From an uncultured Blautia sp. (GTDB taxonomy: Bacteria; Bacillota; Clostridia; Lachnospirales; Lachnospiraceae): a DNA stretch of 16,602 nt. Position numbers and translations under genes: made by a program. The stretch spans positions 1-16,602 of the forward strand of contig CAMBYR010000014.1 of NCBI GenBank assembly GCA_945872375.1. Direction: 5' to 3'. The notes under the pieces are model-generated. The model worked only from the letters and a program-made list of their open reading frames with translations. It searched no databases and was not told the DNA's origin. How positions within the stretch are numbered: position 1 is the first letter of the stretch; each line of letters opens with the position of its first letter. Below are positions 1 to 7,421 of the stretch, one piece after another.

Positions 1-61
1 ATGGAACATGGTCCGTTTTGCGTTATCTGTGATGGGGAATATCAGTTTCCTGAACCGATCA

Positions 62-3000
62 TCACGGCTTTTCACTTTTCTGAAGATTTTTTACTGCTGT
101 GGAAAGCATCAGCTTAATTCGGTTCAGCTGATTGACCTCGCTGGCACCGGGATCGTAGTCGATGGCCACAATGTTGGCCTCGGGATTGGACCGGCGGATC
201 TCTTTAATGACACCTTTTCCCACAATGTGATTTGGCAGACAGCCGAAGGGCTGAATACATACGATATTGGGAACGCCTCCGTGGATCAGCTCCATCATTT
301 CACCGGTAAGGAACCAGCCTTCACCCGTCTGGTTTCCGGGAGAAACAATGGGCTCTGCCATTTTTGCAAGCTGGCGTATATCTGCCGACGGGCCGAAATG
401 ACGGCTTCCTTTGAAGGCTTCATCTGCAGCCTTACGTACCCAGTCGAGAAGCTTAATGCCCATATTTCCCATGAATGCCTTGGATTTCTTAAAACCAAGA
501 TAATCTGCCTTGAAATTCTGATTGTAGAAACAGTAGGCAAAGAAATCGATGAGATCCGGGCATACGGCTTCGGCACCTTCCGCTTCCAGAAGCTCTGCCA
601 GATAATTGTTTGCGGCAGGCAGGAATTTTACAAGAATCTCGCCCACGATGCCTACACGCGGCTTTTTCTCTCCGGTGATGGGGATTCTGTCAAAGTCATG
701 CACCATTTCCCGGCATAATTTTTTGAACTGGCTGTGGCTTAAGCTGCCGCTCTGTAAATAGGCGATGCAGCGCTGCTCCCAGATTTTATGCTTGCGGTTG
801 ACAATGCCTGCCTCCTGTTCGTAGGGGCGCATCCGATATACACATTTCATCAGAATGTCTCCGAATACGGCGCCATAGACTACGCTCTTTGCAAGAGGAA
901 GGGTAAGCTTGAAGCCGGGGTTGCTTTCCAGTCCGCTTAAGTTCAGGGAGATTACAGGAATCTGCTCCATTCCTGCCTTTTTCAGTGCCCGGCGGATAAA
1001 ACCTATGTAATTGGAGGCACGGCAGCCGCCGCCTGTCTGGGACATGATGACTGCTGTTTTATTCAGGTCGTATTTTCCGGAAAGGAGTGCATCCATAATC
1101 TGTCCGACAACGATCAGAGACGGATAACATGCGTCGTTATTGACGTATTTCAGGCCAACATCCACAGCATGGCGGTTGTCGTTGGGAAGAACCTCCAGGT
1201 GGTAGCCATTGGCATTCATGGCAGCCTGAATAATATCAAAATGGAAAGGCGACATCTGCGGGCAGAGAATGGTGTAATCCTTTCGCATCTCTTTGGTAAA
1301 CACAACCTTTTCGATGGCGGAGGACTGGATCAGACGCTTCTGGCTCTGGGCTTCCTTGGCTCGAATGGCGGCCAGGAGAGAGCGGATACGGATCCGGGCA
1401 GCTCCCAGATTGTTGACCTCATCAATTTTCAGGCAGGTATAGATCTTACCGCTTCCGTCCAGTATTTCGTAAACCTGGTCGGTGGTGACAGCGTCCAGTC
1501 CGCAGCCGAAGGAGTTCAGCTGGATCAGGTCAAGATCATTTCTTGTTTTCACAAAATTTGCAGCCGCATACAGACGGGAATGATACATCCACTGGTCGTT
1601 GACACGAAGGGGTCGTTCCACCTCTGCAAGATGGGAAACGGAGTCTTCGGTCAGCACTGCAAGGCCGTAGCTGTTGATCATATCCGGAATTCCGTGATGG
1701 ATTTCCGGGTCGATATGGTAGGGACGTCCTGCAAGAACGATTCCCCGTCGGCCGGTTTCTTTCATGTAGGCAAGAGTTTCCTCTCCTTTTTTCTGAATAT
1801 CGGCACGGACAGCGTCCAGCTCTTCCCAGCCCTTATGTGCAGCAACTTTGATTTCCTCAGCAGGAATCTGATCAAAAATCTTCACAAGACGTTCCGTGAG
1901 CACTCCTTCTGAAGTAAATGCCAGGAACGGATTCCGGAAATCAATGGTGGGATCCTGAAGCTCGTCCACGTTGTTCTTGATGTTTTCCGCATAGGAGGTT
2001 ACGATGGGACAGTTATAGTGGTTTACTGCATCCGGGAATTCGTTCCTTTCATAAGGAATACAGGGATAGAAAATAAACTTCACGCCTTTTTTCAGAAGCC
2101 AGCTGATGTGACCGTGAACCAGCTTGGCCGGGTAGCATTCGGATTCGCTGGGGATGGATTCGATACCCAGCTCGTAAATCTTTCTGGTAGAGGTGGGGGA
2201 AAGAACCACCTGGTATTTCAGCTCTGTGAAAAAGGTAAACCAGAAGGGATAGTTTTCAAACATGTTCAGAACACGGGGAATTCCCACGGTTCCACGTTCT
2301 GCCTTGTCGGCACTTAAGGGTGCATAGGCAAAAAGGCGTTTATACTTATATTCGAATAAATTTGGAATATGATCCTTGTTCTTTTCTTTTCCGATTCCGC
2401 GCTCACAGCGGTTTCCGCTGACATACTGGCGTCCTCCGCTGAATTTATTGATGGTCAGACGGCAGCTGTTGGTACATCCGCGGCAGTTTGCCATGGAAGT
2501 GGTATATTTCAGCTCATTGATCTGGTCAATGGAAAGCATGGTGGTGTCTTTGCCTTCTGTAAACCGTTCTCTTGCAATGAGGGCGGCACCGAAAGCACCC
2601 ATGATTCCCGCAATATCGGGACGGATGGCTTCGCAGCCGGCAATTCTTTCGAAGCTTCGCAGCACGGCGTCGTTATAGAAGGTTCCGCCCTGCACTACGA
2701 TGTGCTGTCCAAGTTCGGAAGCATCGGAAACCTTGATTACCTTATAAAGTGCATTTTTGATAACGGAATAGGCAAGTCCTGCAGAAATGTCGGAAACATC
2801 CGCGCCTTCTTTCTGGGCCTGCTTTACCTTGGAATTCATAAATACGGTACATCTGGTACCGAGATCAATGGGATGCTCTGCAAAAAGGGCTGCCTTTGCA
2901 AAATCCTGGACACTGTAATTCAGAGATTTGGCAAAGGTTTCGATAAAGGAACCGCAGCCGGAGGAGCATGCTTCGTTTAACTGCACACTGTCTACCGTCT

Positions 3001-4297
3001 GGTTTTTGATCTTGATGCATTTCATATCCTGACCGCCGATATCCAGAATACAGTCTACCTGCGGGTCAAAGAAAGCAGCAGCATAATAGTGGGAGACCGT
3101 TTCCACTTCGCCTTCGTCCAGAAGAAGCGCTGCTTTGATCAGGGCTTCTCCGTATCCCGTGGAACAGGAATAGGCGATACGTGCATCCTTTGGAAGCAGA
3201 GAATAAATTTCCTGTATAGAACGGATGGCCGTTTTTAAAGGATTTCCGTTGTTGTTGCTGTAGAACGAATATAAGAGACTGCCGTCCTCACCGACCAGAG
3301 CTGTTTTTGTGGTAGTGGAACCTGCATCGATTCCCAGGTAACAGTTTCCTTTATAAGAAGCCAGATCTCCTGTGGCAACTCTGTAGCTGTCCTGACGGCT
3401 GCGGAAGGCTTCGTAGTCTTCTTTAGCGGCAAAAAGCGGTTCCATACGGGCAACCTCGAATTCCAGCTTGATGGAACTGCGCAGGCGCTCTTTCATTTCT
3501 GTCAGCGATACGGCGGTATCCTTTTTCGAGTTCAGGGCAGAACCGATGGCGGCAAAAAGATGGGAATTTTCCGGAACGATGGTGTGCTCCTCATCCAGGT
3601 TCAGTGTTCGGATAAAGGCGGCCTTCAGTTCGGAAAGAAAGTGAAGGGGACCTCCCAAAAATGCCACATGGCCGCGAATCGGTTTTCCGCAGGCAAGGCC
3701 GGAAATCGTCTGATTGACAACAGCCTGGAAAATGGAAGCTGCCAGATCCTCTTTAGTGGCACCATCATTGATCAGAGGCTGAATGTCTGTTTTTGCAAAA
3801 ACACCGCATCGTGCGGCAATGGGATAAAGGGCCTTATAATTTTTGGCATATTCATTCAGTCCGGAAGCGTCACTCTGCAGAAGGGAAGCCATCTGATCGA
3901 TAAACGAGCCGGTTCCTCCGGCACAGATTCCGTTCATACGCTGTTCGATATTGCCGCCTTCAAAATAAATGATCTTTGCGTCTTCGCCTCCGAGTTCAAT
4001 GGCAACATCTGTCTGCGGTGCCATTTTCTGAAGCGAGGTGGAAACAGCGATGACTTCCTGAACAAAAGGAACCTGCAGATGGTTGGCAAGGGTCAGACCT
4101 CCGGATCCTGTGATTACGGGACTGACGGAAATCTCACCAAGCTGGCGGCAGGCCTTTTCCAGAAGATCGGCCAGTGTTTCCTGAATATTGGCGAAATGTC
4201 TTTCGTAGTCCGCAAACATCAAATGCTCCTGTTCATCCAGGATGGCAATTTTGACGGTTGTGGAGCCGATATCAATTCCCAATGTATAAGTACTCAT
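62..4297 (-). CDS. Giant fused 2-hydroxyacyl-CoA dehydratase activase-like protein (two ASKHA ATPase modules + DUF2229 + dehydratase-like C-terminal part)
   Basis: 1411 aa. The start ATG is preceded by a full AAGGAGGT site (complement of 4311-4318). Module 1, about residues 4-257, begins GIDIGSTTVK and has GICAGGTGSF. Module 2, about 320-575, begins GIDAGSTTTK and has ACSSGCGSF. Both are BcrAD/BadFG/HgdC-type ASKHA ATPase folds. Each keeps a cysteine pair 39 residues apart (C125/C164 and C444/C483), the spacing of the [4Fe-4S] ligands in HgdC activators. A further Cys cluster, C605-x2-C608-x3-C612 with C631, leads into a DUF2229-type region (about 640-960; C721, C746, C763, C932). A second dehydratase/activase-related region follows (about 1008-1390; C1012, C1057, C1092, C1347, C1353). 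Family knowledge: such activases hydrolyse ATP to deliver low-potential electrons to a dehydratase or double-cubane cluster protein. The substrate here is unknown. It has its own promoter and is divergent from tgt. Family membership is sure; biochemical role is inferred. Confidence 0.93.
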   Translation of the reverse strand: MSTYTLGIDIGSTTVKIAILDEQEHLMFADYERHFANIQETLADLLEKACRQLGEISVSPVITGSGGLTLANHLQVPFVQEVIAVSTSLQKMAPQTDVAIELGGEDAKIIYFEGGNIEQRMNGICAGGTGSFIDQMASLLQSDASGLNEYAKNYKALYPIAARCGVFAKTDIQPLINDGATKEDLAASIFQAVVNQTISGLACGKPIRGHVAFLGGPLHFLSELKAAFIRTLNLDEEHTIVPENSHLFAAIGSALNSKKDTAVSLTEMKERLRSSIKLEFEVARMEPLFAAKEDYEAFRSRQDSYRVATGDLASYKGNCYLGIDAGSTTTKTALVGEDGSLLYSFYSNNNGNPLKTAIRSIQEIYSLLPKDARIAYSCSTGYGEALIKAALLLDEGEVETVSHYYAAAFFDPQVDCILDIGGQDMKCIKIKNQTVDSVQLNEACSSGCGSFIETFAKSLNYSVQDFAKAALFAEHPIDLGTRCTVFMNSKVKQAQKEGADVSDISAGLAYSVIKNALYKVIKVSDASELGQHIVVQGGTFYNDAVLRSFERIAGCEAIRPDIAGIMGAFGAALIARERFTEGKDTTMLSIDQINELKYTTSMANCRGCTNSCRLTINKFSGGRQYVSGNRCERGIGKEKNKDHIPNLFEYKYKRLFAYAPLSADKAERGTVGIPRVLNMFENYPFWFTFFTELKYQVVLSPTSTRKIYELGIESIPSESECYPAKLVHGHISWLLKKGVKFIFYPCIPYERNEFPDAVNHYNCPIVTSYAENIKNNVDELQDPTIDFRNPFLAFTSEGVLTERLVKIFDQIPAEEIKVAAHKGWEELDAVRADIQKKGEETLAYMKETGRRGIVLAGRPYHIDPEIHHGIPDMINSYGLAVLTEDSVSHLAEVERPLRVNDQWMYHSRLYAAANFVKTRNDLDLIQLNSFGCGLDAVTTDQVYEILDGSGKIYTCLKIDEVNNLGAARIRIRSLLAAIRAKEAQSQKRLIQSSAIEKVVFTKEMRKDYTILCPQMSPFHFDIIQAAMNANGYHLEVLPNDNRHAVDVGLKYVNNDACYPSLIVVGQIMDALLSGKYDLNKTAVIMSQTGGGCRASNYIGFIRRALKKAGMEQIPVISLNLSGLESNPGFKLTLPLAKSVVYGAVFGDILMKCVYRMRPYEQEAGIVNRKHKIWEQRCIAYLQSGSLSHSQFKKLCREMVHDFDRIPITGEKKPRVGIVGEILVKFLPAANNYLAELLEAEGAEAVCPDLIDFFAYCFYNQNFKADYLGFKKSKAFMGNMGIKLLDWVRKAADEAFKGSRHFGPSADIRQLAKMAEPIVSPGNQTGEGWFLTGEMMELIHGGVPNIVCIQPFGCLPNHIVGKGVIKEIRRSNPEANIVAIDYDPGASEVNQLNRIKLMLSTAVKNLQKSEKP

Positions 4298-4345
4298 AAA
4301 TGTCAGCAGTACCTCCTTGCTTGAAATAAATCAGTAAGATATAGA

Positions 4346-4364
4346 GCAGCCTGGTTCCGGCTGC
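4346..4364 (-). other. GC-rich hairpin in the leader of the activase gene
   Basis: In the predicted 127-nt 5' leader of the minus-strand activase transcript, GCAGCC and GGCTGC can pair as a 6-bp stem around a 7-nt loop (GGAACCA). No U-run follows, so it is not a terminator. It may be incidental or a small regulatory or stabilising structure; no known riboswitch class is recognised. Confidence 0.3.
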
Positions 4365-4430
4365 ACGAATCGGTAAAAGGTTTGTTTCGCTGTTACTTCT
4401 TATTAAAAAGCAGTCCTGCGAATACGTTCC

Positions 4431-4459
4431 ATTATACGACAAAGTTTTCAAATTGACAA
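4431..4459 (-). promoter_or_regulatory. Sigma-A-type promoter of the activase gene
   Basis: On the minus strand, TTGTCA (4459-4454) and a perfect TATAAT (4436-4431) are separated by exactly 17 nt. The predicted start is near 4424, giving a leader of about 127 nt before the ATG at 4297. The -35 box directly abuts the palindrome at 4460-4474, which suggests control by a DNA-binding protein. Confidence 0.75.
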
Positions 4460-4474
4460 TGTTAAAGTTTAACA
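4460..4474. promoter_or_regulatory. Perfect 15-bp palindrome, probable operator
   Basis: TGTTAAAGTTTAACA is a perfect inverted repeat (7-bp arms, 1-nt centre). It lies directly upstream of the -35 box of the activase promoter and about 40 bp upstream of the tgt -35 box. The arms resemble clostridial Rex half-sites (TTGTTAA/TTAACAA), but the gap between the TTAA cores is 3 nt rather than the 4 of the Rex consensus, so the regulator is uncertain. The position, just upstream of -35, fits an activator or a repressor acting on the activase gene. Confidence 0.5.
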
Positions 4475-4513
4475 AGGTTTTGTGCTAAAACGCAGTTTCT
4501 TTTCTGGAAATGG

Positions 4514-4542
4514 TTGAAATTTCCGGGGAATCACGATATACT
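4514..4542 (+). promoter_or_regulatory. Sigma-A-type promoter of tgt (and perhaps yajC)
   Basis: TTGAAA (4514-4519) and TATACT (4537-4542) are separated by 17 nt. The predicted start is near 4549, leaving a leader of about 39 nt with an AGAGGAG ribosome binding site at 4576-4582. The leader is too short for a preQ1 riboswitch, and none is seen. Confidence 0.75.
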
Positions 4543-4587
4543 TTTGCCTGAGTATCACAAAAAGAAAAGTGAGAAAGAGGAGTAATC

Positions 4588-5739
4588 ATGGCAGAATATA
4601 AATTACTGAAAACGGAGGGAAGGGCCAAACGCGCGGAATTTCATACGGTTCACGGTACCATTCAGACACCGGTTTTTATGAACGTGGGTACGGTGGCGGC
4701 CATCAAGGGTGCTGTTTCCACAGAAGACCTTCATGAGATCGGTACACAGGTACAGCTTTCCAATACCTATCATCTTCATGTCCGTCCCGGAGACAAACTG
4801 GTGCATGATCTTGGGGGCCTTCATAAATTTATGGTCTGGGACAGACCGATCCTTACCGATTCCGGCGGATTCCAGGTGTTTTCCCTGGCAGGACTTCGAA
4901 AGATCAAGGAAGAGGGCGTGTATTTCCGCTCGCATATAGACGGACATAAGATTTTTATGGGACCGGAGGAAAGCATGCAGATCCAGTCCAATCTGGCGTC
5001 CACCATCGCCATGGCATTTGACGAATGCCCCAGCAGTGTGGCGGAGCGCGACTATGTACAGAAATCGGTGGACCGTACCACCCGCTGGCTGGAGCGCTGC
5101 AAAACAGAGATGAAGCGTCTGAACAGCCTGCCGGAAACCATCAATAAGGAACAGCTTTTATTTGGCATCAATCAGGGGGCCATTTATGAAGATATCCGCG
5201 TCCGCCATGCAGATACCATTTCTCAGATGGATCTGGACGGCTATGCCATCGGCGGACTGGCAGTAGGAGAAACCCATGAGGAGATGTACCGGATCCTGGA
5301 CGAAGTGGTTCCGCATCTTCCTCAGAACAAGCCTACCTATCTGATGGGAGTAGGTACTCCGGCAAATATCCTGGAGGGCGTGGAACGCGGCGTGGATTTC
5401 TTTGACTGTGTATATCCCAGCAGAAACGGACGTCACGGACATGTGTATACAAATGAAGGAAAGAAAAATCTGTTCAATGCTCAGTATGAACGGGATATGC
5501 GGCCCATTGAGGAGGGCTGTCAGTGTCCGGCCTGCCGCCATTACAGCCGCGCTTATATCCGCCATCTTCTGAAAGCGAAGGAAATGCTGGGAATGCGTCT
5601 GTGTGTTCTTCATAATCTGTATTTCTATAACCACATGATGGAGGAAATCAGGGAGGCACTGGATGAAGGCCGTTTCGCAGAATACAAGAAAATGAGGCTG
5701 GAAGGCTTTGAACAGGGGAAAATTAACGGCAATCGCTGA
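4588..5739 (+). CDS. tgt: tRNA-guanine transglycosylase (queuosine pathway)
   Basis: 383 aa, full length for bacterial Tgt. The enzyme exchanges guanine-34 in GUN-anticodon tRNAs (Tyr, His, Asp, Asn) for a deazapurine (preQ1, or queuine in salvaging species). Visible signatures are the general base D91 in DSGGFQVFSL, the substrate loop around GINQGAIY (193-200), the nucleophile D273 in FFDCVYPSRNGRHGH, and the zinc site C311-x-C313-x2-C316 with H342, spaced exactly as in the family. The start is fixed by AGAGGAG 5 nt upstream. It has its own strong promoter and is followed after 106 nt by yajC, a very common neighbour in bacteria. No queuosine biosynthesis or uptake gene is in the window, so preQ1 versus queuine use cannot be decided here. 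Confidence 0.98.
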   Translation: MAEYKLLKTEGRAKRAEFHTVHGTIQTPVFMNVGTVAAIKGAVSTEDLHEIGTQVQLSNTYHLHVRPGDKLVHDLGGLHKFMVWDRPILTDSGGFQVFSLAGLRKIKEEGVYFRSHIDGHKIFMGPEESMQIQSNLASTIAMAFDECPSSVAERDYVQKSVDRTTRWLERCKTEMKRLNSLPETINKEQLLFGINQGAIYEDIRVRHADTISQMDLDGYAIGGLAVGETHEEMYRILDEVVPHLPQNKPTYLMGVGTPANILEGVERGVDFFDCVYPSRNGRHGHVYTNEGKKNLFNAQYERDMRPIEEGCQCPACRHYSRAYIRHLLKAKEMLGMRLCVLHNLYFYNHMMEEIREALDEGRFAEYKKMRLEGFEQGKINGNR

Positions 5740-5764
5740 AAAAATCAGAAAACCCCTTGAAGAA

Positions 5765-5795
5765 TTTTCGGTTTTTGTGTATGATAGGCTATAAT
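5765..5795 (+). promoter_or_regulatory. Possible yajC promoter
   Basis: A perfect TATAAT lies at 5790-5795 in the tgt-yajC gap, but the -35 region is poor (TTTTCG at 5765-5770 with a 19-nt spacer). A small inverted repeat, TTCCT-GCA-AGGAA, sits at 5797-5809, right at the expected start site. yajC may be read both from here and by read-through from tgt. Confidence 0.4.
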
Positions 5796-5845
5796 GTTCC
5801 TGCAAGGAATATCGAAATAGTAAGATCGAACAGGAGGAGTCAACA

Positions 5846-6145
5846 ATGGACGCACAGAGCGGAGCAAGTTTAGGTATGATGATTGTCTGGATGGTACTGA
5901 TTTTCGGTATGATGTATTTTCTGGCAATCCGTCCGCAGAAAAAAGAGCAGAAGAGACTGCAGGCTATGCTGAGCAGCATGGAAGTGGGCGACAGCATCGT
6001 TACCACAGGCGGATTTTATGGTGTTGTGATCGACATGACAGAAGAGGATGTAATTGTAGAATTCGGTAATGACAGACACTGCCGTATCCCTATGAGAAAA
6101 CAGGCGATTGCAGAAGTAGAGAAAGCAGAGCAGGCATCTGCCTGA
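5846..6145 (+). CDS. yajC: Preprotein translocase accessory subunit YajC
   Basis: 99 aa, normal length. There is a short N-terminus, one membrane helix at about residues 10-28 (MMIVWMVLIFGMMYFLAIRP), then the family signature RPQKKEQKR and a small cytosolic domain with GDSIVTTGGFYGVV. YajC is a membrane protein that associates with SecDF in the Sec translocon. An AGGAGGAG site lies 6 nt before the ATG. The frequent order tgt-yajC-secDF is cut short here: a terminator follows yajC and no secD or secF is present. Confidence 0.96.
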   Translation: MDAQSGASLGMMIVWMVLIFGMMYFLAIRPQKKEQKRLQAMLSSMEVGDSIVTTGGFYGVVIDMTEEDVIVEFGNDRHCRIPMRKQAIAEVEKAEQASA

Positions 6146-6163
6146 CATATGTCGTGAAAAAGG

Positions 6164-6206
6164 AAAGTAAGTGCTGCAGAATTGTGGTGCTTACTTTTAT
6201 TTTTTT
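6164..6206 (+). terminator. Rho-independent terminator after yajC
   Basis: AAAGTAAGTGC (6164-6174) pairs with GTGCTTACTTT (6187-6197) as an 11-bp stem with two G-U pairs and a 12-nt loop. It runs into a T-rich tract to 6206. It separates the tgt-yajC unit from the leuB operon and argues against any leuB start upstream of it. Confidence 0.8.
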
Positions 6207-6249
6207 CGATAAACAGTGTATTTCTGTAAGATTTTTTCGCTTTAATAGG

Positions 6250-6281
6250 TTGAAATCTGGAGGGAAGTGCGTTATTATAAT
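6250..6281 (+). promoter_or_regulatory. Promoter of the leuB-ilvD-ilvB-serC-serA operon
   Basis: TTGAAA (6250-6255) is 17 nt from TATTAT (6273-6278). A perfect TATAAT overlaps it at 6276-6281 with a 20-nt spacer. The -10 region lies in a 10-bp palindrome, TATTATAATA (6273-6282), and a small repeat, GATA-CCC-TATC, sits at 6286-6296 near the predicted start. The leader is only about 30 nt, so there is no room for a T-box or leader-peptide attenuator. Confidence 0.65.
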
Positions 6282-6298
6282 AGACGATACCCTATCAG

Positions 6299-6307
6299 AA
6301 GGAGAGG
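6299..6307 (+). promoter_or_regulatory. Ribosome binding site deciding the leuB start
   Basis: AAGGAGAGG lies 8 nt before the ATG at 6316. The longer reading from an upstream ATG at 6154 would run through the terminator and promoter and has no family resemblance in its first 54 residues, so 6316 is the start. Confidence 0.85.
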
Positions 6308-6315
6308 AAATTATT

Positions 6316-7398
6316 ATGGAATATAAGATTGCGTTAATTCCAGGAGACGGAATCGGACCGGAAATCGTCAGGGAAGCCAAAAAAGTTCTTGACAGGGTGT
6401 GTGAAAAATATCATCATACCTTTTCTTATTCCGAAGTTCTTCTGGGCGGAGCATCCATTGATGTTCATGGAGTGCCCCTGACAGATGAGGCCATTGCCGA
6501 GGCAAAAGCATCCGATGCAGTGCTGATGGGCTCCATCGGCGGAGATGCCAGGACCTCACCGTGGTACAAACTGGAACCTTCCAAAAGACCGGAAGCGGGT
6601 CTTCTTGCGATCCGCAAAGCACTGAATCTATTTGCAAATCTTCGTCCGGCTTATTTATATAATGAATTAAAAGCGGCCTGCCCCCTTCGTGAGGACATTA
6701 TCGGTGACGGCTTTGATATGATCATTGTCCGCGAGCTCACGGGAGGCCTTTACTTCGGAGAACGGAAGACAATCGAAGAAAACGGGGTAAAGAAAGCCAT
6801 TGATACCCTTTCCTATAATGAAAATGAAATTCGCCGTATCGCAGTGAAAGCGTTTGATATTGCCATGAAACGTTCGAAAAAGGTCACCAGCGTAGACAAA
6901 GCCAATGTACTGGATTCTTCCCGTCTGTGGCGCAAGGTGGTTGAGGAAGTGGCAAAGGATTATCCGGAAGTTACGCTGGAGCATATGCTGGTTGATAATT
7001 GTGCCATGCAGCTCGTCCGCAACCCCGGACAGTTTGATGTGATCCTTACAGAGAATATGTTTGGAGATATTCTTTCAGATGAGGCAAGTATGGTTACCGG
7101 ATCGATCGGTATGCTTTCCTCCGCAAGCCTGAATGAAACAAAATTTGGTCTTTATGAGCCAAGTCATGGCTCTGCACCGGACATCGCCGGACAGAATAAG
7201 GCAAACCCCATTGCAACGATTCTTTCCGCAGCTATGATGCTCCGCTATTCACTGGATCTTGATGAAGAAGCAGATGCAGTAGAAGCTGCCGTACAGAAAG
7301 TTCTTACCGAAGGATGGCGTACCGGCGATATCATGTCAGAAGGCTGCAGACAGGTGGGAACCACAGAAATGGGTGACCTGATCGCGGCAGCAGTCTGA
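6316..7398 (+). CDS. leuB: 3-isopropylmalate dehydrogenase
   Basis: 360 aa from the ATG at 6316, the usual length. It oxidises and decarboxylates 3-isopropylmalate to 2-ketoisocaproate with NAD+ (third step of leucine synthesis). The protein begins KIALIPGDGIGPEIV. Substrate residues are visible: R100 and R110 in the LNLFANLRP segment that marks leucine-type enzymes, R139 and Y146 in RELTGGLYFG, and K195 in VDKANVL. The metal-binding aspartates D227, D251 and D255 are present, as is the NAD loop EPSHGSAPDIAGQNKANP (281-298). First gene of the operon; ilvD follows after 23 nt. leuA, leuC and leuD are not in the window. The isocitrate- and tartrate-type relatives are made unlikely by the LFANLRP segment. 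Confidence 0.97.
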   Translation: MEYKIALIPGDGIGPEIVREAKKVLDRVCEKYHHTFSYSEVLLGGASIDVHGVPLTDEAIAEAKASDAVLMGSIGGDARTSPWYKLEPSKRPEAGLLAIRKALNLFANLRPAYLYNELKAACPLREDIIGDGFDMIIVRELTGGLYFGERKTIEENGVKKAIDTLSYNENEIRRIAVKAFDIAMKRSKKVTSVDKANVLDSSRLWRKVVEEVAKDYPEVTLEHMLVDNCAMQLVRNPGQFDVILTENMFGDILSDEASMVTGSIGMLSSASLNETKFGLYEPSHGSAPDIAGQNKANPIATILSAAMMLRYSLDLDEEADAVEAAVQKVLTEGWRTGDIMSEGCRQVGTTEMGDLIAAAV

Positions 7399-7421
7399 GA
7401 CAGAAAAGGAGAGGATAAAAT

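Noticed and set aside
1..61. Gene starting with the ATG at position 1
   Set aside because: The frame is only about 38 codons, runs antisense into the 3' end of the activase gene, and any upstream signal is outside the window.
1169..1912. 247-aa plus-strand frame inside the activase gene (also 8-718, 2369-2980 and 3560-4324)
   Set aside because: These are antisense shadows of a protein with clear domains across the whole region; no ribosome binding sites or familiar motifs.
4453..4458. TTGACA on the plus strand as a -35 box for tgt
   Set aside because: No -10 box lies at a suitable distance. The same bases form the -35 region of the minus-strand activase promoter, and tgt has a better promoter at 4514-4542.
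4549..4587. preQ1 riboswitch before tgt
   Set aside because: The leader is only about 39 nt and lacks the expected stem and A-rich tail arrangement.
5158..6006. 282-aa minus-strand frame across tgt and yajC
   Set aside because: It spans two well-supported plus-strand genes and the promoter-bearing gap; low-complexity hydrophobic translation with no family signature.
6154..6315. N-terminal extension of leuB from an ATG at 6154
   Set aside because: The stretch contains a hairpin terminator and the operon promoter, and LeuB proteins begin as the 6316 product does. A good ribosome binding site precedes 6316.
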